The position numbers and the translations under genes are program-made. Below the pieces are notes generated by a model. The model was not told where the DNA came from. It searched no databases and saw nothing but the letters and a program-made list of their open reading frames with translations. From the NCBI RefSeq assembly GCF_900116285.1, contig NZ_FPAJ01000001.1, positions 744,001 to 808,000 of the forward strand: DNA of 64,000 nt, in the 5' to 3' direction. Each line of letters opens with the position of its first letter. Within the stretch, counting starts at the first letter, position 1. This document shows, one piece after another, positions 1 to 9,130 of the stretch. This DNA comes from Sulfitobacter marinus (GTDB lineage Bacteria > Pseudomonadota > Alphaproteobacteria > Rhodobacterales > Rhodobacteraceae).

Positions 1-409
1 CGGCGACCCAACCGGGCGAGCGCCGGAAACTGTTCAGCGCGTCCTCGGTCATGAAAAACAGAACATGGGCATATTGCTGCGCGCCGATTTGCAAACCGCC
101 TGACGCCTTGGTCATCGAATAATAATCAACCGAGACGTTGTTGATCCGCAGCGCGCCCCGCCCGTAACCGCCGCCCAGACCCAAGCCTGCCTCGGTCACC
201 AACGGCATGATCAGCATGCCATTTGATTTCGCAGCCAGCTGTTGGGTGTTGGGAAACTGGCGGTACATTTCTTGCAGGGTTGCATCCGCCCGCGCATCGA
301 TCAAACCGCTGCCGCCGCTGCCAACCCCATTACCGCAGGCTGCCACGGTCCCGGCAGTTGCGAGTGCGCCCAACGCAAACGCGCGGCGCGAAAAAGAAGA
401 ATTGTTCAT
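1..409 (-). CDS. SYLF-domain (YSC84-like) lipoprotein, 3' end cut by window
   Basis: The ATG at 409 opens a reading frame that runs off the left edge without a stop (about 136 residues seen). The N-terminus carries a Tat-like SRRAF segment followed by a hydrophobic stretch and a cysteine (TVAACGNG), so it looks exported and lipid-anchored. Downstream is a glycine-rich segment (GLGLGGGYGRGAL) followed by VDYYSMTKASGGLQIG, typical of the SYLF/Ysc84 family, which binds lipids. The family is known from yeast Ysc84 and many bacterial periplasmic lipoproteins of unclear role. It is transcribed away from hemB's 3' side with about 135 bp between. The catalytic or physiological role cannot be stated. 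Confidence 0.75.
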   Translation of the reverse strand, partial: MNNSSFSRRAFALGALATAGTVAACGNGVGSGGSGLIDARADATLQEMYRQFPNTQQLAAKSNGMLIMPLVTEAGLGLGGGYGRGALRINNVSVDYYSMTKASGGLQIGAQQYAHVLFFMTEDALNSFRRSPGWVA

Positions 410-544
410 AATACTATGCCTGTAATTGCCTGTGCCGGTTTGTCCCGACTTATGCGCGACCTTATGCCGAAAAATTGAGGATGTCACCATTTTAGGCCGT
501 GAACCGGCGATGAACTGCCCTCAAGCGACGGCTTTTGCGCCTGA

Positions 545-1549
545 TCAGCGCCCCTGCGCCATCAAACGGGCCACTTGCGGCGCGAAATAGGTCAACACAC
601 CATCACAGCCCGCACGCTTGAATCCCATCAGGCTTTCCATCATCACACGCTCTTCGTCGATCCAGCCATTTTGCGCGGCGGCCTTGATCATGCTGTATTC
701 ACCCGACACCTGATAGGCGAATGTCGGCGCACCAAAGGTGGTTTTCACCCGGTGGCAAATATCCAGATAGGGCAGGCCGGGTTTGACCATCACCATATCT
801 GCACCCTCGCGCAGATCACGTTCAATCAGACGCAAAGCCTCGTCGCTGTTGGCGTAATCCATTTGATAGGTCTTCTTGTCGCCCGTCAGCGCCCCGGAGG
901 CACCTACGGCATCGCGAAATGGCCCATAGAATGCTGACGCGTACTTGGCGGAATAGCTCATGATCATCACATCGCTGTGGCCCGCAGCTTCCAGACCTGC
1001 TCGGATGGCACCGACACGCCCGTCCATCATATCAGACGGTCCGATGATATTCGCGCCCGCCTCGGCTTGGGCCAGCGACATCTTTACCAATGCCTCGACC
1101 GTGCGGTCATTGACGATAATCCCGTCTTCGACAAACCCGTCATGGCCGTTGATATTATAGGTATCCAGCGCCACATCCGTCATGATCACCATTTCTGGCA
1201 CTGCCTCGCGGATGGCGCGAATGGCACGGTTGGCGTTGTTTTCAGGATCCCAAGCGCCTGCGCAATCCTCTGTCCGATCCTCGATCCCGGTATAGGGAAA
1301 GATGCACATGGCCCCGATCCCCAGATCAGCCGCCTCGCGCGCCGCTTCGACCACTTTGTCGACACTGCGACGGAACACGCCGGGCATAGACGCGACGGGT
1401 TCCTCAATGCCTTCACCAGAGCGCACGAAAACCGGCCAAATCAGATCCCCCAGCTCAAGCGTGTTTTCACGCACCAGCGCCCGGATACCGGCAGATTGAC
1501 GGGTACGGCGCAACCGTGTGGCGGGATAGGCGGCTTGTTGGGGTCTCAT
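545..1549 (-). CDS. hemB: Delta-aminolevulinic acid dehydratase (porphobilinogen synthase)
   Basis: Joins two 5-aminolevulinate molecules to porphobilinogen in cytoplasmic tetrapyrrole synthesis. Both Schiff-base lysines are visible, in MSYSAKYAS (about residue 202) and MVMVKPGLPYLD (about residue 256). The segment corresponding to the zinc-binding cysteine cluster reads DVALDTYNINGHDG, with aspartate and alanine in place of cysteines, so this is the Mg/K-type enzyme known from alphaproteobacteria rather than the zinc type. The ATG at 1549 (MRPQQAAYPATR) is chosen because an AAGG lies nine bases upstream; the frame stays open to an ATG at 1606, but that extension is not family-like. Length of 334 residues is normal. 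It stands alone, divergent from the membrane gene at 1658. Confidence 0.95.
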   Translation of the reverse strand: MRPQQAAYPATRLRRTRQSAGIRALVRENTLELGDLIWPVFVRSGEGIEEPVASMPGVFRRSVDKVVEAAREAADLGIGAMCIFPYTGIEDRTEDCAGAWDPENNANRAIRAIREAVPEMVIMTDVALDTYNINGHDGFVEDGIIVNDRTVEALVKMSLAQAEAGANIIGPSDMMDGRVGAIRAGLEAAGHSDVMIMSYSAKYASAFYGPFRDAVGASGALTGDKKTYQMDYANSDEALRLIERDLREGADMVMVKPGLPYLDICHRVKTTFGAPTFAYQVSGEYSMIKAAAQNGWIDEERVMMESLMGFKRAGCDGVLTYFAPQVARLMAQGR

Positions 1550-1657
1550 GCAAAATACCTTAGATGTTTCGATACAAGGCTTTGCATTTATTTTTGTACG
1601 GCTCAAGGCTAGGAATTAGCACCAAGCACGGCTATGAGGGCGTAAGAGCGGCAGGAA

Positions 1658-2227
1658 ATGCCGCAGATCGAGTTATTTACCAGCAAAGACAGGCATTCCT
1701 TGAACTTGTACCAGACAATCTTAGAAGTGATCGACACGCGGTCGTTCTCAAACCTTTGGTTCTGGATTGTGCTGGCTGCGCTATGGTCGTCGGTCAGCCA
1801 CTGGGTCTTGGGCGTCCCTTATGATATGGTCCTGCGGGCGCGCCGCTTCGGAGAGCAAACCCAAATCGATCTCGAAGACATGGTCCGCATCAATGTGAAC
1901 CGCACGCTTTATATTACGCAGGTTTCCGGGATGTTAATTTTGGCGCTCACCAGCTTTGTCCTGACGGTGCTGTTCATATTGGCGCTTTATTACGACGTCG
2001 AATTTGCCCAAGCCGTGTTGTTTCTTGCGTTTCCACTGTCCGTGATCGGATTGCTGAACGTTTCTACGGCCCAGCAGATATTCGAGGAATCCGCCACCGG
2101 TGACTTGTTGCACAAACGTTTGTCGCGCCATCGTCTCTATACGCAGATCATCGGGATCATCTCGATTTTCGTCACATCGATCTGGGGCATGTATCAAAAC
2201 CTCTATGTGGGTCCGTTCGGCGGTTGA
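1658..2227 (+). CDS. Conserved Rhodobacterales inner-membrane protein
   Basis: A 189-residue protein with about four hydrophobic segments (near residues 33-52, 92-112, 118-137, 162-180). The region RSFSNLWFWI and the ending IFVTSIWGMYQNLYVG are typical of a conserved roseobacter membrane family that databases sometimes label 'component of SufBCD complex'. I know of no experimental support for that label and see no Suf genes nearby. The gene ends 31 bp before mfd on the same strand and may be co-transcribed with it. Function unknown. The start at 1658 is the first ATG before conserved sequence and has no strong ribosome binding site. Confidence 0.7.
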   Translation: MPQIELFTSKDRHSLNLYQTILEVIDTRSFSNLWFWIVLAALWSSVSHWVLGVPYDMVLRARRFGEQTQIDLEDMVRINVNRTLYITQVSGMLILALTSFVLTVLFILALYYDVEFAQAVLFLAFPLSVIGLLNVSTAQQIFEESATGDLLHKRLSRHRLYTQIIGIISIFVTSIWGMYQNLYVGPFGG

Positions 2228-2258
2228 CAAACATCGCCCAAGGATCAACTGACACGTC

Positions 2259-5200
2259 ATGTCGAATTCTGCTCAGATAACGCTCTCAGGGGTTCCCGAA
2301 GGCTTTGATGCCCGCGCCTTGCTGGACGAGCTGACCAAAAACAAACGCCCCGTGATCCATGTCGCGCGCGACGACAAGCGGATGGCGGCGATGCAGGCGG
2401 CCTGCCGTTTCTTTGCGCCCGATGTGCCTGTGATTACCTTTCCGGGGTGGGATTGTCTGCCCTATGATCGCGTGTCGCCCAACGCTGATATTTCGGCGCG
2501 GCGCATGGCGACTCTGGCGGGGCTTGTGCATGGGATGCCGGACCAGTTTATCCTGCTGACCACCTTGAACGCCGCGACGCAACGGCTGCCCGCACGGTCC
2601 GTACTGCGGGATGCTGCGTTTTCTGCGCGTGTGGGCGACCGTATTGACGAGGCCGCGTTGCGCAACTTTCTGGCGCGCATGGGCTTTGTGCAAAGCCCAA
2701 CGGTGACTGAACCCGGTGATTACGCAATTCGCGGCGGGATTATCGACATCTATCCGCCCGGCGATCTGGGCCCCGTGCGGCTGGACTTGTTCGGCGATAC
2801 ACTGGATGGCGCGCGCCGTTTTGATCCGCTGACCCAACGTACCACAGAAAAGCTGGACCTGATTGAACTCGCCCCCGTGAGCGAAGTGATTTTGGACGAG
2901 GCGGCGATCACCCGTTTCCGACAGAACTACCGTATCGAGTTTGGGACGGCGGGCACGGACGACCCGCTCTACGAGGCGATCAGCGCAGGGCGCAAACATC
3001 AGGGTGCCGAACATTGGATGTCGTTCTTTCACGAAGACCTCGAGACCATATTTGACTATCTGCCCACGGCCACGGTCACGCTGGATGATCAGATCACCGC
3101 GCAGCGGCTGTCACGCTGGGACAGCATCGCCGATCAATACGAGACACGGCGGCTGGCCATGGCGAACCGGTCCAAGATGGACAACGTTTACAAACCTGCT
3201 CCGCCTGAAGGGTTGTACCTGACAGATACCGCTTGGGAACAGGCGTTGATCGGCAAGCGGGTGATCCAGTTCAAACCCCTGCCGCAGCCCACAGGGCCGA
3301 ATGTTCTGGACGCAGGCGGGCGTATCGGCCGCGACTTCGCGCCGGAACGCCAGCAGGAATCTATCAGCCTTTTTGGTGCCTTGGCAGCGCATCTTAAGGT
3401 AAAGTTAAGCGAAGGCCCCGTTGTCGTCGCCAGCTATTCCGAAGGGGCACGCGAGCGGCTGACCGGATTGATCGAAGACGAAGGCATGGGCGAAACCATC
3501 CCCATCGCCAATGGCACACGCATCGGCAAACGCGGTCTTTATCAGGCGGTTTGGGCGTTGGAACACGGGTTCGAGGCACCTTTATCCGGCGACGGGCAAA
3601 AGCTGACTGTTATCTCCGAACAGGATATTCTGGGTGATCGTTTGATCCGGGGTACCAAACGCAAGCGCCGCGCTGAAAACTTCCTCACCGAAACGCAATC
3701 GCTGACGCCGGGTGATCTGGTGGTGCATGTGGACCATGGTATCGGCCGCTATCTGGGGATGGAGGTCATCACCGCCGCAGGGGCTGCCCATGAATGCCTG
3801 CTGCTGGAATATGCCGAGAATTCAAAGCTATACCTGCCGGTCGAGAACATCGAACTGCTATCGAAATACGGCCATGATGAGGGTCTGCTGGACAAGCTGG
3901 GCGGCGGGGCGTGGCAGTCGAAAAAGGCCAAGCTCAAGGAACGTATCCGCGAGATGGCGGATAAACTGATCCGTATTGCCGCCGAACGCGCACTGCGCCG
4001 CGCGCCAGTCATGGATCCGCCTCCGGGCATGTGGGACGCGTTTTCCGCACGCTTCCCCTATACCGAAACCGACGATCAGATGTCTGCGATCAACGACGTG
4101 GTCGACGACCTGACCAGCGGCAACCCGATGGACCGTCTGATTTGTGGTGATGTCGGCTTTGGCAAGACCGAGGTCGCGATGCGTGCCGCCTTTATCGCGG
4201 CCATGTCCGGCCTTCAGGTCGCGGTCATTGCGCCCACAACCTTGCTGGCGCGGCAACACTATAAATCCTTCGCCGAACGGTTCCGCGGCTTTCCGCTTGA
4301 GGTCCGTCAACTGTCGCGTTTCGTCACCACGAAAGAGGCGAACGCCACCCGCGAAGGTATGGCCAAAGGCACCGTAGATATTGTTATCGGCACCCATGCG
4401 CTGCTGGCAAAAAACATCAAGTTCAACAACTTAGGCCTTCTGATCATTGACGAAGAACAGCATTTCGGGGTCGGCCACAAAGAACGCCTGAAAGCGATGC
4501 GCACCGATATCCACGTGCTGACCCTGACCGCGACGCCGATCCCGCGCACCTTGCAGCTAAGCCTGACAGGGGTGCGCGATCTGTCGATCATTGGCACGCC
4601 GCCCGTCGACCGTTTGGCGATCCGCACCTATGTCAGCGAATTCGACAGCGTCACCCTGCGCGAAGCCTTGCTGCGCGAACATTATCGCGGCGGGCAGTCG
4701 TTCTATGTGGTGCCGCGCATTTCGGACCTCCCCGAGATCGAAGCGTTCCTGAAGGAACAGCTGCCCGAACTGACCTACCTGGTCGCCCACGGTCAGATGG
4801 CGGCGGGCGAGCTGGATGACCGCATGAACGCGTTCTACGACGGCAAATACGACATCCTGCTGGCCACCACGATCGTTGAATCCGGCCTGGATATTCCAAC
4901 TGCCAACACGATGATCGTGCACCGCGCCGATATGTTCGGCCTTGCGCAGCTGTATCAAATTCGCGGACGTGTAGGCCGCTCAAAAACCCGCGCTTACGCC
5001 TATCTGACCACCAAACCGCGCGCCAAACTGACCGCCACCGCGGAAAAACGTCTGCGGGTGTTGGGCAGCCTTGATACGTTGGGGGCAGGGTTCACACTGG
5101 CGTCGCAGGATTTGGACATTCGCGGTGCCGGCAACCTGCTGGGCGAGGAACAATCCGGCCAGATGCGCGATGTCGGGTTCGAGCTGTACCAATCCATGCT

Positions 5201-5741
5201 GGAAGACGCGATTGCCAAGATCAAGGCGGGCGAGCTGGAGGGCGTGATCGACGACGACGGCCAATGGGCACCGCAGATCAATCTGGGCGTGCCTGTACTG
5301 ATCCCAGAAACCTATGTGCCTGATCTTGATGTGCGTCTGGGGCTTTACCGGCGCTTGTCCAGCCTGACCACCAAGGTCGAACTGGAAGGTTTTGCCGCTG
5401 AAATGATCGACCGCTTTGGCAAGCTGCCGCGCGAGGTTAACACGCTGATCCTCGTGATCCGCATCAAGGCGATGTGCAAACGGGCAGGGATCGCCAAGCT
5501 GGACGGCGGGCCAAAAGGCGTGACGCTCCAGTTCCACAACGATAAATTCGCCTCACCCGAGGGGCTGGTAACCTTCATCCAAGATCAGCGCGGGTTGGCC
5601 AAGGTCAAAGACAACAAGATCGTTGTGAAGCGCGATTGGGCAACGGATGCGGACAAGATCAAAGGTGCCTTCGCCATTGCCCGTGATCTGGCCGAACATG
5701 TCATCGCCAAGGAAAAGAAAGCTAAAAAGGCAAAAGCCTGA
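2259..5741 (+). CDS. mfd: Transcription-repair coupling factor
   Basis: Removes RNA polymerase stalled at DNA lesions and recruits UvrA for nucleotide excision repair. The 1160-residue length is normal. Order of domains: UvrB-like N-terminal module (first ~350 residues), CarD-like polymerase-interaction domain around 490-560 (GDLVVHVDHGIGRYLG), superfamily 2 helicase with Walker A GDVGFGKTE near 628 and DEEQ box near 729, helicase motif VI QIRGRVGRS near 905, and a C-terminal TRCF domain. The C-terminus ends in a lysine-rich tail (KEKKAKKAKA). The final codons form the left arm of the terminator hairpin that follows. Confidence 0.97.
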   Translation: MSNSAQITLSGVPEGFDARALLDELTKNKRPVIHVARDDKRMAAMQAACRFFAPDVPVITFPGWDCLPYDRVSPNADISARRMATLAGLVHGMPDQFILLTTLNAATQRLPARSVLRDAAFSARVGDRIDEAALRNFLARMGFVQSPTVTEPGDYAIRGGIIDIYPPGDLGPVRLDLFGDTLDGARRFDPLTQRTTEKLDLIELAPVSEVILDEAAITRFRQNYRIEFGTAGTDDPLYEAISAGRKHQGAEHWMSFFHEDLETIFDYLPTATVTLDDQITAQRLSRWDSIADQYETRRLAMANRSKMDNVYKPAPPEGLYLTDTAWEQALIGKRVIQFKPLPQPTGPNVLDAGGRIGRDFAPERQQESISLFGALAAHLKVKLSEGPVVVASYSEGARERLTGLIEDEGMGETIPIANGTRIGKRGLYQAVWALEHGFEAPLSGDGQKLTVISEQDILGDRLIRGTKRKRRAENFLTETQSLTPGDLVVHVDHGIGRYLGMEVITAAGAAHECLLLEYAENSKLYLPVENIELLSKYGHDEGLLDKLGGGAWQSKKAKLKERIREMADKLIRIAAERALRRAPVMDPPPGMWDAFSARFPYTETDDQMSAINDVVDDLTSGNPMDRLICGDVGFGKTEVAMRAAFIAAMSGLQVAVIAPTTLLARQHYKSFAERFRGFPLEVRQLSRFVTTKEANATREGMAKGTVDIVIGTHALLAKNIKFNNLGLLIIDEEQHFGVGHKERLKAMRTDIHVLTLTATPIPRTLQLSLTGVRDLSIIGTPPVDRLAIRTYVSEFDSVTLREALLREHYRGGQSFYVVPRISDLPEIEAFLKEQLPELTYLVAHGQMAAGELDDRMNAFYDGKYDILLATTIVESGLDIPTANTMIVHRADMFGLAQLYQIRGRVGRSKTRAYAYLTTKPRAKLTATAEKRLRVLGSLDTLGAGFTLASQDLDIRGAGNLLGEEQSGQMRDVGFELYQSMLEDAIAKIKAGELEGVIDDDGQWAPQINLGVPVLIPETYVPDLDVRLGLYRRLSSLTTKVELEGFAAEMIDRFGKLPREVNTLILVIRIKAMCKRAGIAKLDGGPKGVTLQFHNDKFASPEGLVTFIQDQRGLAKVKDNKIVVKRDWATDADKIKGAFAIARDLAEHVIAKEKKAKKAKA

Positions 5742-5762
5742 GCCGTTTGAGGCCCAGGCTTT
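5733..5762 (+). terminator. Bidirectional terminator between mfd and the DUF533 gene
   Basis: AAAGCCTG at 5733-5740 pairs with CAGGCTTT at 5755-5762, extended inward by GCC/GGC across one A-C mismatch, with loop GTTTGA. On the plus strand only a short T run follows. On the minus strand the hairpin is followed by TTTTGCCTTTTTAG, so it can serve the convergent DUF533 gene better than mfd. The left arm includes the mfd stop region. Confidence 0.6.
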
Positions 5763-5787
5763 CACGCTGTCATTTAGGCTATCTGGA

Positions 5788-6648
5788 TCAGGTATAAAGC
5801 GACGGCACGCCCATTTGCGCGTGGATTTCATTCACGGTCGCAGGCTTCATCCGGTATCCCTTGGCAAGCTGATGCAGGTATTGCGCCTCGTCTTGGGTAT
5901 CGAGATCAATGGCCAGCAGGGACATTGCGTAAACCTGCGCTTCCATGCCCTCGGGCGTCTGCGCAACCAAGCCATCGACATCGACGGGCGCATCCATGCG
6001 GGCGTTTACAAACGCGGCTTCCTCGGCATCAACATCACCAAGATGGCTAAGTAGCTTTTCACGCTCTGCCTGATCAAATGTGCCATCAGATTTCGCCGCT
6101 TGGATCATCGCGGCGATCATCAGCGCAGCCAAGACTTCCTGGTCCTGCGAGGGTTGGATCGCGGGGGTCGGGTTTGCATCAAATTGCGAATTCAATACCG
6201 CGCCGAAATCGGCTTCTTCACGCTCGGGCTTGCCGCTGGTTGATCCGCCAAGGCCTGCCATCAAGCCGCCTGCGCCCGCAGCACCGGCCAAACCGCCCAG
6301 CAATCCGCCCAGACCGCCACCGGACGCGCCAGACCCGCCAGCGCCGCCCAACTGGTTCAACAAACCACCCAAGCCGCCGGAGGCACCAGAGCTGCCGCCA
6401 AGCTGGTTGAGCAAGCCGCCCAAACCGCCAGCTGACCCTGCACTGCCGCCCATCAGGCCGCCCAGCATGTCCTGCAAGCCCCCCGCAGAAGACCCGCTTG
6501 CGGAGCCGCCGGCCAATCCGCCCAGCAAACCGCCAAGACCGCCCGCTGTGCCGGCCGAACCTCCGCCGTTTTTCTTCATCATGGCGCTGGCTCCTTTGGC
6601 CACGGCCACGCCGATAGCCACTTTGGCCAAAGTTTTCATCAAGCTCAT
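5788..6648 (-). CDS. DUF533 / TerB-like protein with glycine-rich repeat region
   Basis: A 286-residue protein in three parts. Residues 1-25 are hydrophobic and basic (KVAIGVAVAKGASAMM). Residues about 28-130 are built of glycine-leucine units such as GGLGGLLNQLGG. Residues about 160-286 form a helical domain (VLAALMIAAMIQAAKSDG, then DLDTQDEAQYLHQLAKG) typical of DUF533, a TerB-fold family with a proposed metal-binding role. YebE of E. coli belongs to the same family. The start at 6648 has a GGGGA about a dozen bases upstream; a second in-frame ATG is at 6639. No stress-resistance genes lie beside it. The biochemical role is unknown. Confidence 0.8.
   Translation of the reverse strand: MSLMKTLAKVAIGVAVAKGASAMMKKNGGGSAGTAGGLGGLLGGLAGGSASGSSAGGLQDMLGGLMGGSAGSAGGLGGLLNQLGGSSGASGGLGGLLNQLGGAGGSGASGGGLGGLLGGLAGAAGAGGLMAGLGGSTSGKPEREEADFGAVLNSQFDANPTPAIQPSQDQEVLAALMIAAMIQAAKSDGTFDQAEREKLLSHLGDVDAEEAAFVNARMDAPVDVDGLVAQTPEGMEAQVYAMSLLAIDLDTQDEAQYLHQLAKGYRMKPATVNEIHAQMGVPSLYT
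6258..6567 (-). repeat. Imperfect tandem repeat encoding glycine-leucine-rich units
   Basis: Within the DUF533 gene, units of roughly 60-90 bases encode variants of GGLGGLLNQLGG and GGLGGLLGGLAGG, separated by Ser/Ala/Gly linkers. The bases on the plus strand are unusually rich in CCGCC. This skew is why a long open frame exists on the opposite strand; that frame is not a gene. Confidence 0.7.
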
Positions 6649-6790
6649 CTTGTCGATTTCCCCGTTGGTAAATTATGCACGGAATTGTGTTGTAAATCAG
6701 CGCCGGACACAACCAGATAGCGATCATCTGCGCGAAACTCGGCGTTTTATTGCGATTGACAATAGGCGGTTAACGCGGGTCTGTGGGGGC

Positions 6791-7681
6791 ATGGACCGCA
6801 AAACCCAAATCGACACATTCGGCGCGCTCGCGCTAACCGCCTTTGCGCTGAACCTTGCCTTTAACCAAGTCGTGATCAAGGTCACGAATGGGGGCTTCAA
6901 TCCGGTTCTTGCGGCGGGGTTCCGATCCCTTGGGGCGGTTGTCATCCTGACGCTCTGGATGAAATATCGCGGGGTCAGCTTTTCATTTCCACGGCCTACA
7001 TGGGGCTGGGCCGTGCTGTCGGGGCTGTTGTTTACTTTTGAATTCACCTGTCTTTTCATCGCCTTGGACACCACAACGGTCAGTCGGGCATCGGTGATAT
7101 TTTACTCCATGCCGGTCTGGGTAACGATTGCGGCCAATTTCATGCTGCCTGACGAACGCCTGACAAGGGCCAAGATCGTGGGCCTCGCGCTGGCCATGGC
7201 GGGCGTGGCTGTGGCGCTTGGCGCGCGCAGCGGTGGACATGTAAGTTGGACAGGCGATTTGCTGGCCTTGGGTGCTGCTGTATGCTGGGCGGCCATTGCC
7301 CTTTTGGTACGCGCGACCCCGCTGGAAAAGGTGCCGCCTGCGCAGCAGCTGATGTGCCAGGTTGCGATCTCGGGGCCCATTCTGGTGCTGATCGCCCCGC
7401 TGTTCGGGCCCCTGATCCGCGACGTGCAGATGATTCATATCGCGGGGTTGGCCTTTCAGATTATTGCGGTTGCCAGCATCGGGTTTCTGGCGTGGTTCTG
7501 GCTGATGTCGGTATATCCGGCCTCGACCGTGGCCTCGTTCAGCTTTCTGTCGCCGGTGTTTTCGGTGATCCTTGGCTGGTTGCTGCTGTCCGAGGACGTC
7601 ACCCTATCGGTCTGGGCCGCGTTGATATTGGTGGCCCTCGGGATTTACCTGATCAACCGCAAACCGCGCGTGGCTCATTAG
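6791..7681 (+). CDS. EamA/DMT-family transporter
   Basis: A 296-residue inner-membrane protein with about ten hydrophobic helices arranged as two EamA repeats, each about 140 residues, typical of drug/metabolite exporters. N-terminal motif NLAFNQVVIKVTNGG and internal AALLVRATPLEKVPPAQQLM fit the family. The frame is open for 710 bases further upstream, but that part is only the antisense of the glycine-rich repeats; the ATG at 6791 directly follows GGGGG and gives the normal family length. Its stop overlaps the convergent selO stop by three to four bases. Substrate unknown. Confidence 0.9.
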   Translation: MDRKTQIDTFGALALTAFALNLAFNQVVIKVTNGGFNPVLAAGFRSLGAVVILTLWMKYRGVSFSFPRPTWGWAVLSGLLFTFEFTCLFIALDTTTVSRASVIFYSMPVWVTIAANFMLPDERLTRAKIVGLALAMAGVAVALGARSGGHVSWTGDLLALGAAVCWAAIALLVRATPLEKVPPAQQLMCQVAISGPILVLIAPLFGPLIRDVQMIHIAGLAFQIIAVASIGFLAWFWLMSVYPASTVASFSFLSPVFSVILGWLLLSEDVTLSVWAALILVALGIYLINRKPRVAH

Positions 7682-9090
7682 GTCCCGCAAAACGTCGCCG
7701 GTACGATTTCGCCATCCGTCGGCGCGCGGCGCAGATCGGTATCTGTGGTCTGATAAGGCGTTGCCAGCGCTTTCATCAAGCGTTCAAACGGTGCCATATC
7801 GCCGGCAACGGCAGCTTGGATCATCTGCTCAATCCGGTGATTGCGCGGAATGATCACAGGGTTGGCCGCATTCATCACGGCCACCGGATCGCTTTCTGAT
7901 GCGATGCGCGCCTGCCATTCGGCTTGCCACGTGGCAAAGGCACCTTGGTCAAGGAACTGATCCTGTGGGGTCTCGCCAGACAACGCGCGAAAGGCGTTGG
8001 TAAAGTCTGCACCGTCTTGCTGCATCAGCGCCAGCAGATCATCAATCAGCGCCGCGTCCTCTGCCAGCGGCTCAGCGATCCCGATTTTCGCGCCAAAGCG
8101 TTTCAGCCAAGCCGCCTCAATCAGTGCAGGCATGGCGTGCACAATCTCGGTCGCCTCGGCGACAGCGGCGTCCGGGTCGTCCAACTGCTGGATCAGCGCG
8201 GTGGCCAGCTGCGCCATGTTCCACACCGCCATTTGCGGCTGGTTCGAGAACGCATAGCGCCCCTGACGGTCGATCGAGCTGAACACCCGATTGGCATGAA
8301 ACGCATCCATAAACGCACAAGGACCGTAATCAATCGTCTCGCCCGAAATCGAACAGTTATCGGTGTTCATCACGCCGTGGATAAAACCAACGGACATCCA
8401 CGCCGCGATCAGTTCGGCCTGCGCGGCGCAAACCGCGCGCAGCAGCCCCATGGGGCCGTCGGCGTTGGGATAATGCCGCTCGATCGCGTAATCGGTAAGG
8501 GTGCTCAGGTTCTCGACCTCGCCACGGTGGGCAAAGACCTGAAAGGTGCCGACGCGCAAATGGCTGGCCGCAACGCGGGTCAACACACCGCCGGGCAGGG
8601 CGGTTTCGCGGTAGATGTCTTCGCCCGTGGCGACGGCAGCGAGGGCACGGGTGGTGGGAATGCCAAGCGCATGCATTGCCTCGGACACCACATACTCGCG
8701 CAGAACCGGACCCAGCCACGCACGTCCATCACCGCCGCGCGAATAAGGCGTCGGGCCAGAGCCCTTAAGCTGGATATCGCGGCGGGTGCCGGTGCTGTCC
8801 ACGACTTCGCCCAGCAAAATCGCACGACCATCACCAAGCTGGGGATTGAAGTTACCGAACTGGTGGCCCGCATAAAGCTGCGCCAACGGGTCGGCACCCT
8901 GCGGCAGCTCATTCCCGCTGAAGGTAAAGGCCAGATCCTCGTCCCCCGCCTCACCGAGCCCAAGCGTTTTGGCCAAATCAGCATTGAAAGCCAACAGCTT
9001 GGGGTCAGCCACAGGGGTCGGGGTGATGCGGGTGTAAAAGCTGGCCGGTAACGCGGCAAAGCTGTTATCGAAGGGGGCGCTGAATGTCAT
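7678..9090 (-). CDS. selO: Protein adenylyltransferase SelO (YdiU family)
   Basis: Pseudokinase-fold enzyme that transfers AMP from ATP to Ser, Thr or Tyr of target proteins; in E. coli it is tied to oxidative stress. Family hallmarks are LKGSGPTPYSRGGDGRAWLG, the segment FIHGVMNTDNCSISGETIDY, and GPCAFMDAF. The protein is 470 residues, close to the bacterial norm. It ends FCGT: a cysteine third from the end, at the place where animal SelO carries selenocysteine. The ATG at 9090 matches the usual N-terminus (FDNSFAALPASFYTR). It converges on the DMT gene and is separated from the GNAT gene upstream by 40 bp. Confidence 0.93.
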   Translation of the reverse strand: MTFSAPFDNSFAALPASFYTRITPTPVADPKLLAFNADLAKTLGLGEAGDEDLAFTFSGNELPQGADPLAQLYAGHQFGNFNPQLGDGRAILLGEVVDSTGTRRDIQLKGSGPTPYSRGGDGRAWLGPVLREYVVSEAMHALGIPTTRALAAVATGEDIYRETALPGGVLTRVAASHLRVGTFQVFAHRGEVENLSTLTDYAIERHYPNADGPMGLLRAVCAAQAELIAAWMSVGFIHGVMNTDNCSISGETIDYGPCAFMDAFHANRVFSSIDRQGRYAFSNQPQMAVWNMAQLATALIQQLDDPDAAVAEATEIVHAMPALIEAAWLKRFGAKIGIAEPLAEDAALIDDLLALMQQDGADFTNAFRALSGETPQDQFLDQGAFATWQAEWQARIASESDPVAVMNAANPVIIPRNHRIEQMIQAAVAGDMAPFERLMKALATPYQTTDTDLRRAPTDGEIVPATFCGT

Positions 9091-9130
9091 GGCTTAGATA
9101 TAACGATCAAAAGTTACTTTGCCAGTGCGA

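Noticed and set aside
6080..7681. A 533-codon plus-strand frame containing the DMT transporter and about 240 extra N-terminal residues rich in proline
   Set aside because: The extra part is the reverse complement of the DUF533 glycine repeats; proline codons arise from CC-rich antisense. The transporter starts at 6791.
7924..9051. A 375-codon plus-strand frame
   Set aside because: Antisense of selO; very rich in Arg, Gln and His, with no recognisable domain.
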